Assembly: GCA_035911135.1 (NCBI GenBank)
Contig: JAMHWD010000034.1
Span: 1-64,000 of the forward strand
Length of the DNA: 64,000 nucleotides
Reading direction: 5' to 3'
Source of the DNA: JAMHWD01 sp035911135
GTDB lineage: Bacteria > Pseudomonadota > Alphaproteobacteria > Micavibrionales > Micavibrionaceae
In this document: positions 1-7,075 of the stretch, piece after piece
Layout: each line of letters opens with the position of its first letter
Numbering within the stretch: position 1 is the stretch's first letter
Translations under genes and position numbers: made by a program
Notes under the pieces: model-generated
Seen by the model: only the letters and a program-made list of their open reading frames with translations
Databases searched by the model: none
What the model was told of the DNA's origin: nothing

Positions 1-296
1 TTATCGAACTCGCGCTCTCATTCCTCGCAAGGCCTTGGGATGTCTGGGAAAATGGTTCGGCGATCCTGCGCCGCACCGTGCTCAGACTGGCCTTTCCGGA
101 GCCGCTTCGCTACGGGCTGGAATCAGGTTATCGAACACCGGAAATGTCGTTTCCGTTCAAGGTGTTAGCGGATATTTCGGCGGGAAATTGTGAAATGGTG
201 CCGGCTGAGAGGATTGAACTCCCGACCTTTCGATTACAAATCGACTGCACTACCGCTGTGCTAAGCCGGCTTAACCATATGATGGGGAGGTTCTAG
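1..296 (+). CDS. Large serine recombinase, C-terminal fragment (cut by window edge)
   Basis: An open frame enters from the left edge (first whole codon at 3) and ends at a TAG at 294-296. Residues 1-60 resemble the extreme C-terminus of resolvase/invertase-type large recombinases: a W-x-x-W spacing, then RRTVLRLAF, a PLRYG segment and a final SFPFKVL, as I know from alphaproteobacterial family members. The catalytic serine domain would lie outside the window. The last 30 or so residues are not recombinase-like. They are the reverse-strand translation of the tRNA-Thr at 196-270 (the MVPAERIELPTF signature typical of tRNA-derived tails). The protein therefore reads into its own attachment site, and its mobile element should lie to the left. 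Family assignment is from memory of the C-terminal pattern and was not searched. Confidence 0.6.
   Translation, partial: IELALSFLARPWDVWENGSAILRRTVLRLAFPEPLRYGLESGYRTPEMSFPFKVLADISAGNCEMVPAERIELPTFRLQIDCTTAVLSRLNHMMGRF
196..270 (-). tRNA. tRNA-Thr (anticodon TGT)
   Basis: Read on the minus strand this is a complete 75-nt tRNA. It has a seven-base acceptor arm GCCGGCT pairing with AGCCGGC, a D-arm with AGCGGTAG, an anticodon loop TTTGTAA with TGT at 238-236, a T-arm GGGAGTTCAATCC, and an encoded 3' CCA at 198-196. TGT reads ACA threonine codons. The 3' end faces the recombinase fragment, which overlaps the whole gene on the other strand, so this is probably the attachment site of an integrated element. 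Confidence 0.93.
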
Positions 297-315
297 CAAA
301 TAAAAACGGGCTTGA

Positions 316-340
316 AAAGGGCAAAATTGCAAAGCCCTTT
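316..340. repeat. 7-bp perfect inverted repeat upstream of dotM
   Basis: AAAGGGC at 316-322 is mirrored by GCCCTTT at 334-340 around an 11-base centre. It lies in the divergent gap between the tRNA and dotM and touches the candidate -35 box of dotM, so it could be an operator. It is not followed by a T-run on the + strand, so a terminator is less likely. Confidence 0.4.
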
Positions 341-367
341 GGTTTGATGGGGAAATTCTGGTATAGT
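339..367 (+). promoter_or_regulatory. Candidate sigma-70 promoter for the dotM-dotL module
   Basis: TTGGTT (339-344) and TATAGT (362-367) are separated by 17 bases. The -10 box matches five of six consensus positions and the -35 box three of six. It sits about 55 bases upstream of the chosen dotM ATG. Confidence 0.4.
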
Positions 368-423
368 TATGGGACCGTCTTTCATATGGCGGATTCTTGC
401 GTCTTTGCTGGGAGATCAGGGCC

Positions 424-1662
424 ATGGCCGGCCAACAGGCAGAAAACACCCTTCATGAGAATGCCATCGGCTGGATGATCCTGCTGGTGGTGATTGCCGT
501 TCTGGTCTGGCTGTTCTGGTATTATTACGATGCCGAGGTCCGCAATATGGTGCGCTGGATCCGGTATGGCGAGATGATGCTGATCAAGCTGTTTATCGAC
601 CTGTTTGAAACCATCGGCCTGATTGGCGGGGACGGCGAGTACAAGGTGCTGTTTAACGGCAAGGAATGGCCCTGGGACAAGGGTTTTGAGGCCACGCCGG
701 AGATTGAAAAGCATAAATTGAGCTATTCGCATCTGGCCTATTTCGGCGCGCTGACCATGCAGCCCTTGAAATACGTGTTTATGGCCATTTTGCTCTCCGG
801 CGCGGTCTGGTCGATTTTCCGCGGCCCCAATACGCAATACCGCATCAAACTGGGTCTGGAAGGGCTGATCCGCCGTCAGGCCATTACCTTCCCGGCGATT
901 ACGCCTTTTATTGATTTCAACCCCTCCACCCAGCCGCCCCGCCCGCCGGGAACGCCTGTTCCGGCCGAGCTGCCAGCCTTTGCCGAGGCGCTGGCCCCTG
1001 AAGAATGGCTGGCGTTTAACGAAATTGCCAATGCCGATGGCAAGCTGGATGAGGGCGAGATGTTCGATGCCTTCCGCAAGCAGCTGGGCGCGCGCTGGCA
1101 AGGGCCGCAGGCCTTGGAGCCATACAAACAAGTCCTGCTGGCGGCATTTTGCCTTAAGGCTGCGCGCAAACGCGCCGATTCCGATGCGATGCTGGGCCGT
1201 CTGGCGGGTTGCTGGACCTTTAAAGATGGGCTGAAGCTTTCCAAGGATAAATCCTTGCTCAAAGAGGCCCGCGCGGTGCTGCGCGATAAAAAACTGGCCG
1301 GGGAGACGCTTGGCAAGATGAACCAGCACGCCTATGAGGCCACTGCCCTGCTCCGCGCGCTGGCCACGGCAAGACAAGAAGGCGGGGTTTTGGCGCCGGC
1401 GCAATTTACATGGCTGCGCGGCCATGACCGGACACTTTGGTATCCATTAAATAACATTGGCCGTCAGAGCTATCACATGGAGGCGCTGGGCGCGATGTCG
1501 CATTACGTCGCGGAAAAGCGCACATCCCGCCCCATTCCAGTGCCAAAACTTAAAGACGCGCTGGATACGATCAAAGAATATATGGCCTCAACACGGCGCA
1601 GGCCCATCCCGGCGCTGGATTACTCCAATTCCAAAAAACGGAGCATCAAAAAGGCCGTGTAA
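424..1662 (+). CDS. dotM: DotM/IcmP-like type IVB secretion coupling-complex protein
   Basis: Inner-membrane subunit of the type IVB (Dot/Icm) coupling complex, which works with the DotL ATPase to receive substrates. The 412-residue protein has two N-terminal membrane segments (about 17-34 and 116-132). Its cytoplasmic domain ends in the DotM-typical block with HAYEATALL, FTWLRGHDRTLWYPLNN and GRQSYHMEALGA. The ATG at 424 was chosen because GGAGA precedes it at a normal distance; the frame could also open at a TTG at 397. dotL follows after one intervening gene, the icmP-icmO order of Legionella with an insertion. Whether it serves effector export or conjugation cannot be read from this window. 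Confidence 0.85.
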   Translation: MAGQQAENTLHENAIGWMILLVVIAVLVWLFWYYYDAEVRNMVRWIRYGEMMLIKLFIDLFETIGLIGGDGEYKVLFNGKEWPWDKGFEATPEIEKHKLSYSHLAYFGALTMQPLKYVFMAILLSGAVWSIFRGPNTQYRIKLGLEGLIRRQAITFPAITPFIDFNPSTQPPRPPGTPVPAELPAFAEALAPEEWLAFNEIANADGKLDEGEMFDAFRKQLGARWQGPQALEPYKQVLLAAFCLKAARKRADSDAMLGRLAGCWTFKDGLKLSKDKSLLKEARAVLRDKKLAGETLGKMNQHAYEATALLRALATARQEGGVLAPAQFTWLRGHDRTLWYPLNNIGRQSYHMEALGAMSHYVAEKRTSRPIPVPKLKDALDTIKEYMASTRRRPIPALDYSNSKKRSIKKAV

Positions 1663-1731
1663 AGAAACACATCTCGCGTAGCTGAACCATTTTAACCTGA
1701 TCACAACACACAACACAAAAAAGAGACCTTA

Positions 1732-2295
1732 ATGTTAGCCGGATTTAAAGCAGCCCCTTCCCATTTCAGCACCAGCGCCAGCGTCGTCGATGGCAAGCTG
1801 ATCCTGTCCATGCCCGACGCCATCACGCCGGTGGTCTGGCAGATGGATCTGAAGGAAACGCAAAGCTCGGCCTTTGAAGTGGCCGCCGCGGAAGGCCAGA
1901 ATTTCTCCCTCGTCTCGCGCAAGGGCGGCAGCAAAACATCCGATGTTATTGCGGTCTTCTCCAGCCAGCAAGCCGCCGTGGGCGCTTTAATGGCCACGGC
2001 CAGAGCCCTTGAGAATAACCGGGCTATAAACTATGTGAAGGAAACAGCCGGATCTTACGCGCCTTCCTATGCACCATCCCATCACCCCGCCCCCAGAAGC
2101 AAGGGCGCAGGCAGCTGGCTGACATGGATACTGGCGGCGATCGGCGTTGTGTTCCTGATCTTCCTGCTTTCGGCCATGATCATGATGCGCCCCACGCCGA
2201 TTGAACTGGCGGCCAGCGGCGCAACAGCAGCCAGCAGCAGCGAAAGCGATGCCGGCGTTCCGGTTTCGGCCGATGATTTCCTGAGACAGCAATAA
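1732..2295 (+). CDS. Unknown single-pass membrane protein between dotM and dotL
   Basis: A 187-residue protein that I do not recognise. It has an N-terminal soluble region of about 100 residues without a signal peptide, a proline/serine-rich linker (about 108-125), one strong membrane segment (about 129-152) and a short alanine/serine-rich tail. It contains no cysteine, so it is not the thioredoxin-like TrbB that accompanies DotL/DotM homologues on IncI plasmids. AAGAGACC precedes the ATG. It sits 69 bases after dotM and 23 bases before dotL in the same orientation, so co-transcription and a role in the coupling complex are likely by position only. Confidence 0.75.
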   Translation: MLAGFKAAPSHFSTSASVVDGKLILSMPDAITPVVWQMDLKETQSSAFEVAAAEGQNFSLVSRKGGSKTSDVIAVFSSQQAAVGALMATARALENNRAINYVKETAGSYAPSYAPSHHPAPRSKGAGSWLTWILAAIGVVFLIFLLSAMIMMRPTPIELAASGATAASSSESDAGVPVSADDFLRQQ

Positions 2296-2318
2296 GGCAA
2301 AAGGCATAAACAAGACCG

Positions 2319-4664
2319 ATGGCTTTAGACTACCGCAAATATGAACATAAACATGAGGCGATCCTCCGGGATATTCGCCCATGGCGCGTTCGCGTTGCGG
2401 ATTCCATGTCCAAGCCATCGAATGCGGCGGCGACCTTTGTTCTGGCCACCGGCGCAATCGGCATGAATTCATGGGCGCTGGCCTTTGCCGATTTGATCAT
2501 GCTGTTCATGCTGCTCTATTTCTGGTGGCTGAAATCCATCCGGCATGAGCTGGCCTTCAAGTTGCCGATGTCGGCGCAAAAACGCGGATTTAAAGACCCC
2601 CAGAATGAAGGGCCGGGCCGCAGCGGAAAGCCTGAAGGTATTTTATATCTGGGCAATGTTGATAAAACAAACGAAGAAGTCTGGTTCACCAATTCGGATG
2701 CCAGAACGCATATCCTGTATCTGGGAACGACGGGTTCGGGTAAAACCGAAGGCCTGAAATCCATGGTGACCAATGCCCTGACATGGGCATCGGGATTTGT
2801 GTATGTCGATGGTAAGGCCGATACGGATCTCTGGTCCTCGCTGTCCTCGCTGGTACGCCGCTTTGGCCGGGATGATGACTTGCTGGTGCTGAACTACATG
2901 ACCGGTAACTCGGACGTCAAAGCCCCGTCCAATACCATGAACCCGTTCTCCTCCGGTTCGGCCTCCTACCTCACACAGATGCTGGTCTCGCTCATGCCGG
3001 AATCCGAGGGCGATAACGCGATGTGGAAAGAACGCGCGGTCTCGCTGGTCGGCGCGATGATGCCGGCCCTGACATGGAAGCGTGACAATCAGGATTTGCC
3101 GCTTTCGGTCCGGACCATCAGGGATGGTTTGTCGCTGAACGCCGTGATTAAACTGGCCCGTGACGAAGCCATTCCCAAACTCATCCGCGAAGGGATGATC
3201 GGTTATCTCGATACACTACCCGGCTTTGTTCATGATGCCTATGATGAAAACGGACAGGTCAAGCCGCCGGGGCCGAACCAGCCGCAATACGATACCACCA
3301 CCGCCAACCAGCAGCACGGCTATCTGGCCATGCAGTTCACCCGTTCCCTGCAATCGCTGGGCGATGACTATGGTTACATCTTTGATACGCAGGCCGCCGA
3401 TGTCGATATGGTCGATGTGGTCCTGAACCGCCGCGTTCTGGTGGTTCTGATCCCGGCCTTGGAAAAATCAGGCGATGAGATCGCCAATCTTGGTAAAATC
3501 GTGGCCGCCACAATCAAGGGGATGATGGGTTCGACTTTGGGATCAACGGTCGAAGGATCATCGGCCACGGTCATTGAAAACAAGCCCACCCATTCGGCCA
3601 CGCCGTTCATGACGGTCTTTGACGAGGTCGGTTACTATACCGCCGCCGGTATGGCGGTTATGGCCGCTCAGGCGCGTTCATTGGGCTTTGCGCTGGTCTT
3701 TTCGGGTCAGGATATTCCGGCCATGAAAAAACGCGTGCGCGAGGAAGCCAACTCGATCCTTGCCAACTGTAACATCAAGATTTTCGGCAAGCTGGAAGAC
3801 CCGACAGAGACCAAGGAATTCTTTGAAAAGACCGTCGGTCAGGCGATTGTGACCGAGGTTTCCGGGTTCCAGCAGAACGGGGGATCCGGCACGGGTTCCT
3901 ATTTCGATACCAAGCAGGCGGGCGTTCAGCTCCGCGCCCGTGCCAGCTATGAGGGTCTGAGATCCTTCATGGAAGGCGAGGCCGTGATCACATTCGGAAA
4001 AGTGGTTCTGGATGCCAAGATGTTCTATTCCAATCCGGGTCATGCCAAGGCCATGCGCGTGACGCGCTATATGTCGCTGCCGCCGCCCGATGAGGCGATC
4101 CTTAAACATGCCTCAACCATAACCAAATTGCGCGACAAGCTGGTGAATAAAAGCTGGAGCATGGAGCGTGCCGATGTCGCGCTGGAGACTTCCAAAATTC
4201 TCAAGGCGCTGGATGAAGGTTTCTCAAAAATGGATACCATCGCCGATAACAAGGTCGATGTCGGGATCGCCAGCCTTGTGCATGTGCATATGCTGGATAA
4301 TTCGATTGCCGATGTACCAGCAGCCCCGCCTGCAGCCGCTGGCGGTGGCGCGACTCCGGCCTCACCGCTGGCCGCAAAACCCGCCACCGCGCCTGCCGCA
4401 CCGCAAGGCGCAGTACCGCCTGTATCGCCTTTGGCCGCACGTCCGGCAACACCGCCGCCGATCACACCTTCGCCGCTGGTGGCGCCGCCGCAAAGGCCAG
4501 CCGCCGAAGCGCCGCCACCACAACCCGCCGCCGCGCCTGTTGCCCCGGCCGAGCCAGCCAAACCAAAACTGCCTGCCGAGATTGAAAACATCATCAAGAC
4601 CGCAGCGCAGGATGCCGGCAAGCAAATCTTCAAGGATTCGGAGGATATTGATGCGGCCGAGTAA
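2319..4664 (+). CDS. dotL: DotL/IcmO-like type IV coupling ATPase
   Basis: AAA+ coupling protein of the VirD4/TraD class that recruits substrates to the type IVB apparatus at the inner membrane. Of 781 residues, about 37-71 form two membrane segments, the Walker A GTTGSGKT is at 136-143, and the Walker B TVFDEVGYY lies near residue 434. The frame closes with a long alanine/proline-rich low-complexity stretch (about 665-750) and a charged end. In Legionella the DotL tail binds adaptor proteins (DotN, IcmS/IcmW). Here the repeat-rich tail looks unlike that, and no such adaptors are visible nearby. The stop overlaps the next gene by 14 bases. Confidence 0.9.
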   Translation: MALDYRKYEHKHEAILRDIRPWRVRVADSMSKPSNAAATFVLATGAIGMNSWALAFADLIMLFMLLYFWWLKSIRHELAFKLPMSAQKRGFKDPQNEGPGRSGKPEGILYLGNVDKTNEEVWFTNSDARTHILYLGTTGSGKTEGLKSMVTNALTWASGFVYVDGKADTDLWSSLSSLVRRFGRDDDLLVLNYMTGNSDVKAPSNTMNPFSSGSASYLTQMLVSLMPESEGDNAMWKERAVSLVGAMMPALTWKRDNQDLPLSVRTIRDGLSLNAVIKLARDEAIPKLIREGMIGYLDTLPGFVHDAYDENGQVKPPGPNQPQYDTTTANQQHGYLAMQFTRSLQSLGDDYGYIFDTQAADVDMVDVVLNRRVLVVLIPALEKSGDEIANLGKIVAATIKGMMGSTLGSTVEGSSATVIENKPTHSATPFMTVFDEVGYYTAAGMAVMAAQARSLGFALVFSGQDIPAMKKRVREEANSILANCNIKIFGKLEDPTETKEFFEKTVGQAIVTEVSGFQQNGGSGTGSYFDTKQAGVQLRARASYEGLRSFMEGEAVITFGKVVLDAKMFYSNPGHAKAMRVTRYMSLPPPDEAILKHASTITKLRDKLVNKSWSMERADVALETSKILKALDEGFSKMDTIADNKVDVGIASLVHVHMLDNSIADVPAAPPAAAGGGATPASPLAAKPATAPAAPQGAVPPVSPLAARPATPPPITPSPLVAPPQRPAAEAPPPQPAAAPVAPAEPAKPKLPAEIENIIKTAAQDAGKQIFKDSEDIDAAE

Positions 4665-5343
4665 CAAGGCGCAGTCCCAGCGCGGGAATGTCTTTTTGTT
4701 TATCCTGCTGGGCATTATTCTTTTTGCCGGATTGGCCTTTGTAATCTCGCGCGGATTTCGCAGCGAAGGCACGCAGAAAATATCCGACCGCCGCGCCGAG
4801 CTGGCCGCGACGGACATCCTCTCCTATACGCAAAGACTGGAGCGCGCGATCAATAAGATCCGCAGCAAATCCGTTTCCGAAAGCGATATCAGCCTCGAAC
4901 ATGGCGGAGAATTTATAAACGCATCCTGCGATGATTCCGGAGATGCCGCCTTTCCCGCCTGTCAGGTTTTCAATCCCGGCGGCGGCAGCTTAAGCCCGCA
5001 AGATCCCCCGCAAGATGCCAATGACGGCAGCCCCTGGCATTTTACAGGGGCAAGCTGTATCCCCGATATTGGCACAGGCGCAGCAGGATGTGATTCCAGC
5101 GGCGCGGACGAAGAATTGCTGGCGGTATTGCCTAATATGGATGCCACCGTATGTGAGGAGCTTAATAAAAAGCTCAAAATTACAGGCATTCCTGCCGATG
5201 GTGGCGGCGGTCATGCCGCCACGCCCTTTACCGGCACATTCGCCGATGGCACGGAGATCGACCTGCCCGGCGGACCTTTCAGCGCGGCCTGTTTCTCCAG
5301 CGGCGGCGCTAATCATTTCTATGCTGTGATTATGGCCCGCTAG
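4651..5343 (+). CDS. Unknown pilin-like single-pass exported protein downstream of dotL
   Basis: A 230-residue protein that I do not recognise. It starts at an ATG preceded by a strong GGAGG (4640-4644), inside the last codons of dotL, so translational coupling is expected. A short basic N-terminus leads into one hydrophobic helix (about 13-33, GNVFLFILLGIILF). The rest is a polar, glycine-rich domain with several cysteines (for example in NASCDDS, PACQVF, GASCIPD, AGCDSS, ATVCEE, SAACFSS) that could form disulfides outside the cytoplasm. The topology resembles pilin or pseudopilin-type proteins, but the glutamate at position 5 of class pilins is absent. Proposed role: an accessory secretion-system surface or periplasmic part (inference). 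Confidence 0.7.
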   Translation: MRPSNKAQSQRGNVFLFILLGIILFAGLAFVISRGFRSEGTQKISDRRAELAATDILSYTQRLERAINKIRSKSVSESDISLEHGGEFINASCDDSGDAAFPACQVFNPGGGSLSPQDPPQDANDGSPWHFTGASCIPDIGTGAAGCDSSGADEELLAVLPNMDATVCEELNKKLKITGIPADGGGGHAATPFTGTFADGTEIDLPGGPFSAACFSSGGANHFYAVIMAR

Positions 5344-5349
5344 GCCAAT

Positions 5350-5378
5350 TTGACATAGCTGGGCAATCCTTGTATTTG
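5350..5378 (+). promoter_or_regulatory. Candidate sigma-70 promoter for the gene at 5411
   Basis: A perfect TTGACA at 5350-5355, a 17-base spacer and TATTTG at 5373-5378. It lies just after the stop of the preceding gene and 30 bases before the next ATG. Confidence 0.5.
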
Positions 5379-5410
5379 TATCCTCAAATCAAAAAATACG
5401 GGAGATTGTC

Positions 5411-5800
5411 ATGTACGCAAAATCAACAGTAAAAACAAAATTCAATGCCGGGCCGCCGCCTTCATCCCGTACGGAGCGCCTGAATGTTGTGCCCGATGCC
5501 ATTGCCGCTTTCGCGCAGGATAACGGATTTGAACAGCCAAGCCTGCGGATCGAAATGCGCCAACGCGTTTATTACGTCCATGAATCCGTGGAAACCGCAG
5601 GAAGCGATCGTAATAACCCACCGCGCAGCTTTAATATCCATGAGGCGATTGATGGCACGGATCAGGCCGCGCCTTTCCATGCGACGTTGGAAAATACGCG
5701 CGATTTGCTGCTGCTGGAAGCCCGCGTGGCACGCTGGAAGCAGATGCATACGCCTATGGCCAGCACAACAACTGATGCCCCAGCCGCGCCGGAAGCTTGA
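5411..5800 (+). CDS. Hypothetical protein, 129 residues
   Basis: I do not recognise a family. The ATG has a good ribosome site (GGGAG) eight bases upstream. The protein is soluble, with no signal or membrane segment. It has a polar N-terminus, a central stretch with RIEMRQRVYYVHES, and an alanine/threonine/proline-rich tail. It has its own promoter candidate. It ends 11 bases before the stop of the convergent Fic-like gene. Position next to the dot module is suggestive but proves nothing. Confidence 0.65.
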   Translation: MYAKSTVKTKFNAGPPPSSRTERLNVVPDAIAAFAQDNGFEQPSLRIEMRQRVYYVHESVETAGSDRNNPPRSFNIHEAIDGTDQAAPFHATLENTRDLLLLEARVARWKQMHTPMASTTTDAPAAPEA

Positions 5801-5811
5801 AATCCCGCGAA

Positions 5812-6708
5812 TTAAACCAGCGAATACCAGGTCGAGCGCGCCTGACCGTGCCGCCTGAGATACCCCTGATCGACAAGCTCGTTCAGGCGCAATTTTAAAG
5901 TCGCGCGGCGGCCCTTGGTCAGACGCTCGATTTCCTTCATCTGCAGGCGCTCATGCTGGCGGAACAGCCCCATTACCTTGACCGAAAGCACCGGCATCTT
6001 GCCCATCTCCCCTGCCTTTTTTTCCATACGGTCTTTCATGCGGCTTTTGTGGGCGCGCAAAATATCAAAGAAAACATCCAGCCATGGCTCCCATTGCGGA
6101 CGGCCTTCCTCGATAGAATCCTGCAGGGTTTTCAGCGCGGCATAACAGGCCTCGCTACGGGCGGTCCAGATTTCATCCAGCTGGCTATAGGGGGTGTACG
6201 TATAGCCAGCCCTGATCAGCAGTAATGTCACCATCATCCGGATCAATTTTTGATTACCGGTTTCAAAAGGTGCAATCTGCAGGAATATGGCAACATACAA
6301 ACCAATCGCCAATAACGGGTGTACGTCCTGTTCAGTGAGGGTCTTATCCAGCCATTGCATGAGGTTTTGTGTGAGGCCTTCGGCCTCCTCCGGCGCGGCA
6401 GTATCCAGCGCGCCATAGATCACGTCATCTTGCTGGACGATCAAGGGCTGATAGCGCAGCTTATAAAGCCCGCCATCTCCCGAATTTATAGCCTTATGCA
6501 GCTTGAGGAGCATATCCTCATCGAGCGCCCTGTTCTTCCAAGGGTCTGTAATAGCTTTGAAATTTTGGCCAAAATTGGCAAAATCGCCAATCAGGTTAAG
6601 CGCCGTGCTGTAACGTTCCAACGCCGCCCACGCGCCCTTGAATTCATCAATTTCACCGATGGATTTGACGAGATTTTGGGTCAGGGGAATGGATTTTGCC
6701 TTCAACAT
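5812..6708 (-). CDS. Fic-domain protein with degenerate active site and C-terminal winged helix
   Basis: A 298-residue homologue of the Fic/winged-helix family. Residues about 60-185 align with the Fic core. The active-site loop reads IAPFETGNQKLIR (145-157) where the family has xHPFxxGNGRxxR. The catalytic histidine is alanine, the phosphate-binding glycine is glutamine and the first arginine is lysine, while F148, G151, N152 and R157 remain. AMP transfer is therefore unlikely. The following segment (LLLIRAGYTYTPYSQL) is typical of the family. Residues about 245-298 form a helix-turn-helix/wing ending in GYLRRHGQARSTWYSLV. The ATG at 6708 is chosen; a TTG at 6717 would lie inside the -10 box. 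Likely a DNA-binding regulator derived from a Fic enzyme. Confidence 0.8.
   Translation of the reverse strand: MLKAKSIPLTQNLVKSIGEIDEFKGAWAALERYSTALNLIGDFANFGQNFKAITDPWKNRALDEDMLLKLHKAINSGDGGLYKLRYQPLIVQQDDVIYGALDTAAPEEAEGLTQNLMQWLDKTLTEQDVHPLLAIGLYVAIFLQIAPFETGNQKLIRMMVTLLLIRAGYTYTPYSQLDEIWTARSEACYAALKTLQDSIEEGRPQWEPWLDVFFDILRAHKSRMKDRMEKKAGEMGKMPVLSVKVMGLFRQHERLQMKEIERLTKGRRATLKLRLNELVDQGYLRRHGQARSTWYSLV
6567..6591. promoter_or_regulatory. Internal cluster of GCCAA/TTGGC half-sites in the Fic-like gene
   Basis: GGCCAAAATTGGC at 6567-6579 followed by GCCAAT at 6586-6591 repeats the half-site found over this gene's promoter. It encodes residues 43-50, so it could be chance. It could also be a secondary operator for autoregulation. 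Confidence 0.25.
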
Positions 6709-6712
6709 GATG

Positions 6713-6737
6713 GCCAATTATAGCCATTAAAATTGGC
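6713..6737. promoter_or_regulatory. Inverted repeat over the promoter of the Fic-like gene (candidate operator)
   Basis: GCCAATT (6713-6719) and AATTGGC (6731-6737) are perfect 7-bp arms. The left arm overlaps the -10 box and the right arm fills the spacer up to the -35 box. A winged-helix protein binding here would block its own transcription. Confidence 0.5.
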
Positions 6738-6744
6738 AAGTCAA
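6717..6744 (-). promoter_or_regulatory. Strong sigma-70 promoter of the Fic-like gene, probably leaderless
   Basis: On the minus strand TTGACT (6744-6739), a 16-base spacer and a perfect TATAAT (6722-6717). Only eight bases separate the -10 box from the ATG at 6708, so the transcript should begin at or next to the start codon, and no Shine-Dalgarno is present. Confidence 0.7.
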
Positions 6745-6754
6745 CTTATGAAGA

Positions 6755-7075
6755 TTATGCATAGAGTAATTTTAATACGCTTGAATACGCAATTAACATG
6801 ACGACAATTACGAGCGGCCCAAAGCCTATAGAAAATGCCAGCCATATCCTTTTACAAAATAGAAGTACGGCACAGGCAATTGTTGATAATATCAGAAAAA
6901 CAAACGGGCCCCATGTGTAGGCATGATCTGTAAGATACTCAAAATTCTGAGGCGGCCAGACGATGGTAGAATTAACATTGCCCATAAGCAAAAGCCACCA
7001 AAGAAATGCCAATAGCAGATTAATTGCGCCTACCAATAAAATCCGAAAAACAACACCTGACATGCTTAAGGTCAC
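6755..7075 (-). CDS. Small three-helix membrane protein, unknown function
   Basis: A 106-residue hydrophobic protein with three predicted membrane helices (about 8-30, 50-73 and 80-103) and a WPP loop. I do not recognise a family. The GTG at 7075 overlaps the argS stop by four bases (GTGA), which suggests translational coupling to argS; an internal ATG at 7063 is the alternative start. No soluble domain is visible. Confidence 0.6.
   Translation of the reverse strand: MTLSMSGVVFRILLVGAINLLLAFLWWLLLMGNVNSTIVWPPQNFEYLTDHAYTWGPFVFLILSTIACAVLLFCKRIWLAFSIGFGPLVIVVMLIAYSSVLKLLYA

Noticed and set aside
4168..4650. Long upstream extension of the frame that holds the 230-residue protein
   Set aside because: It lies out of frame within dotL, has an Arg/Pro-biased shadow composition, and a strong GGAGG precedes the internal ATG at 4651.
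6718..6754. Possible intrinsic terminator formed by GCCAATT/AATTGGC
   Set aside because: The stem is short, its centre long, and it overlaps a strong promoter, so an operator fits better.
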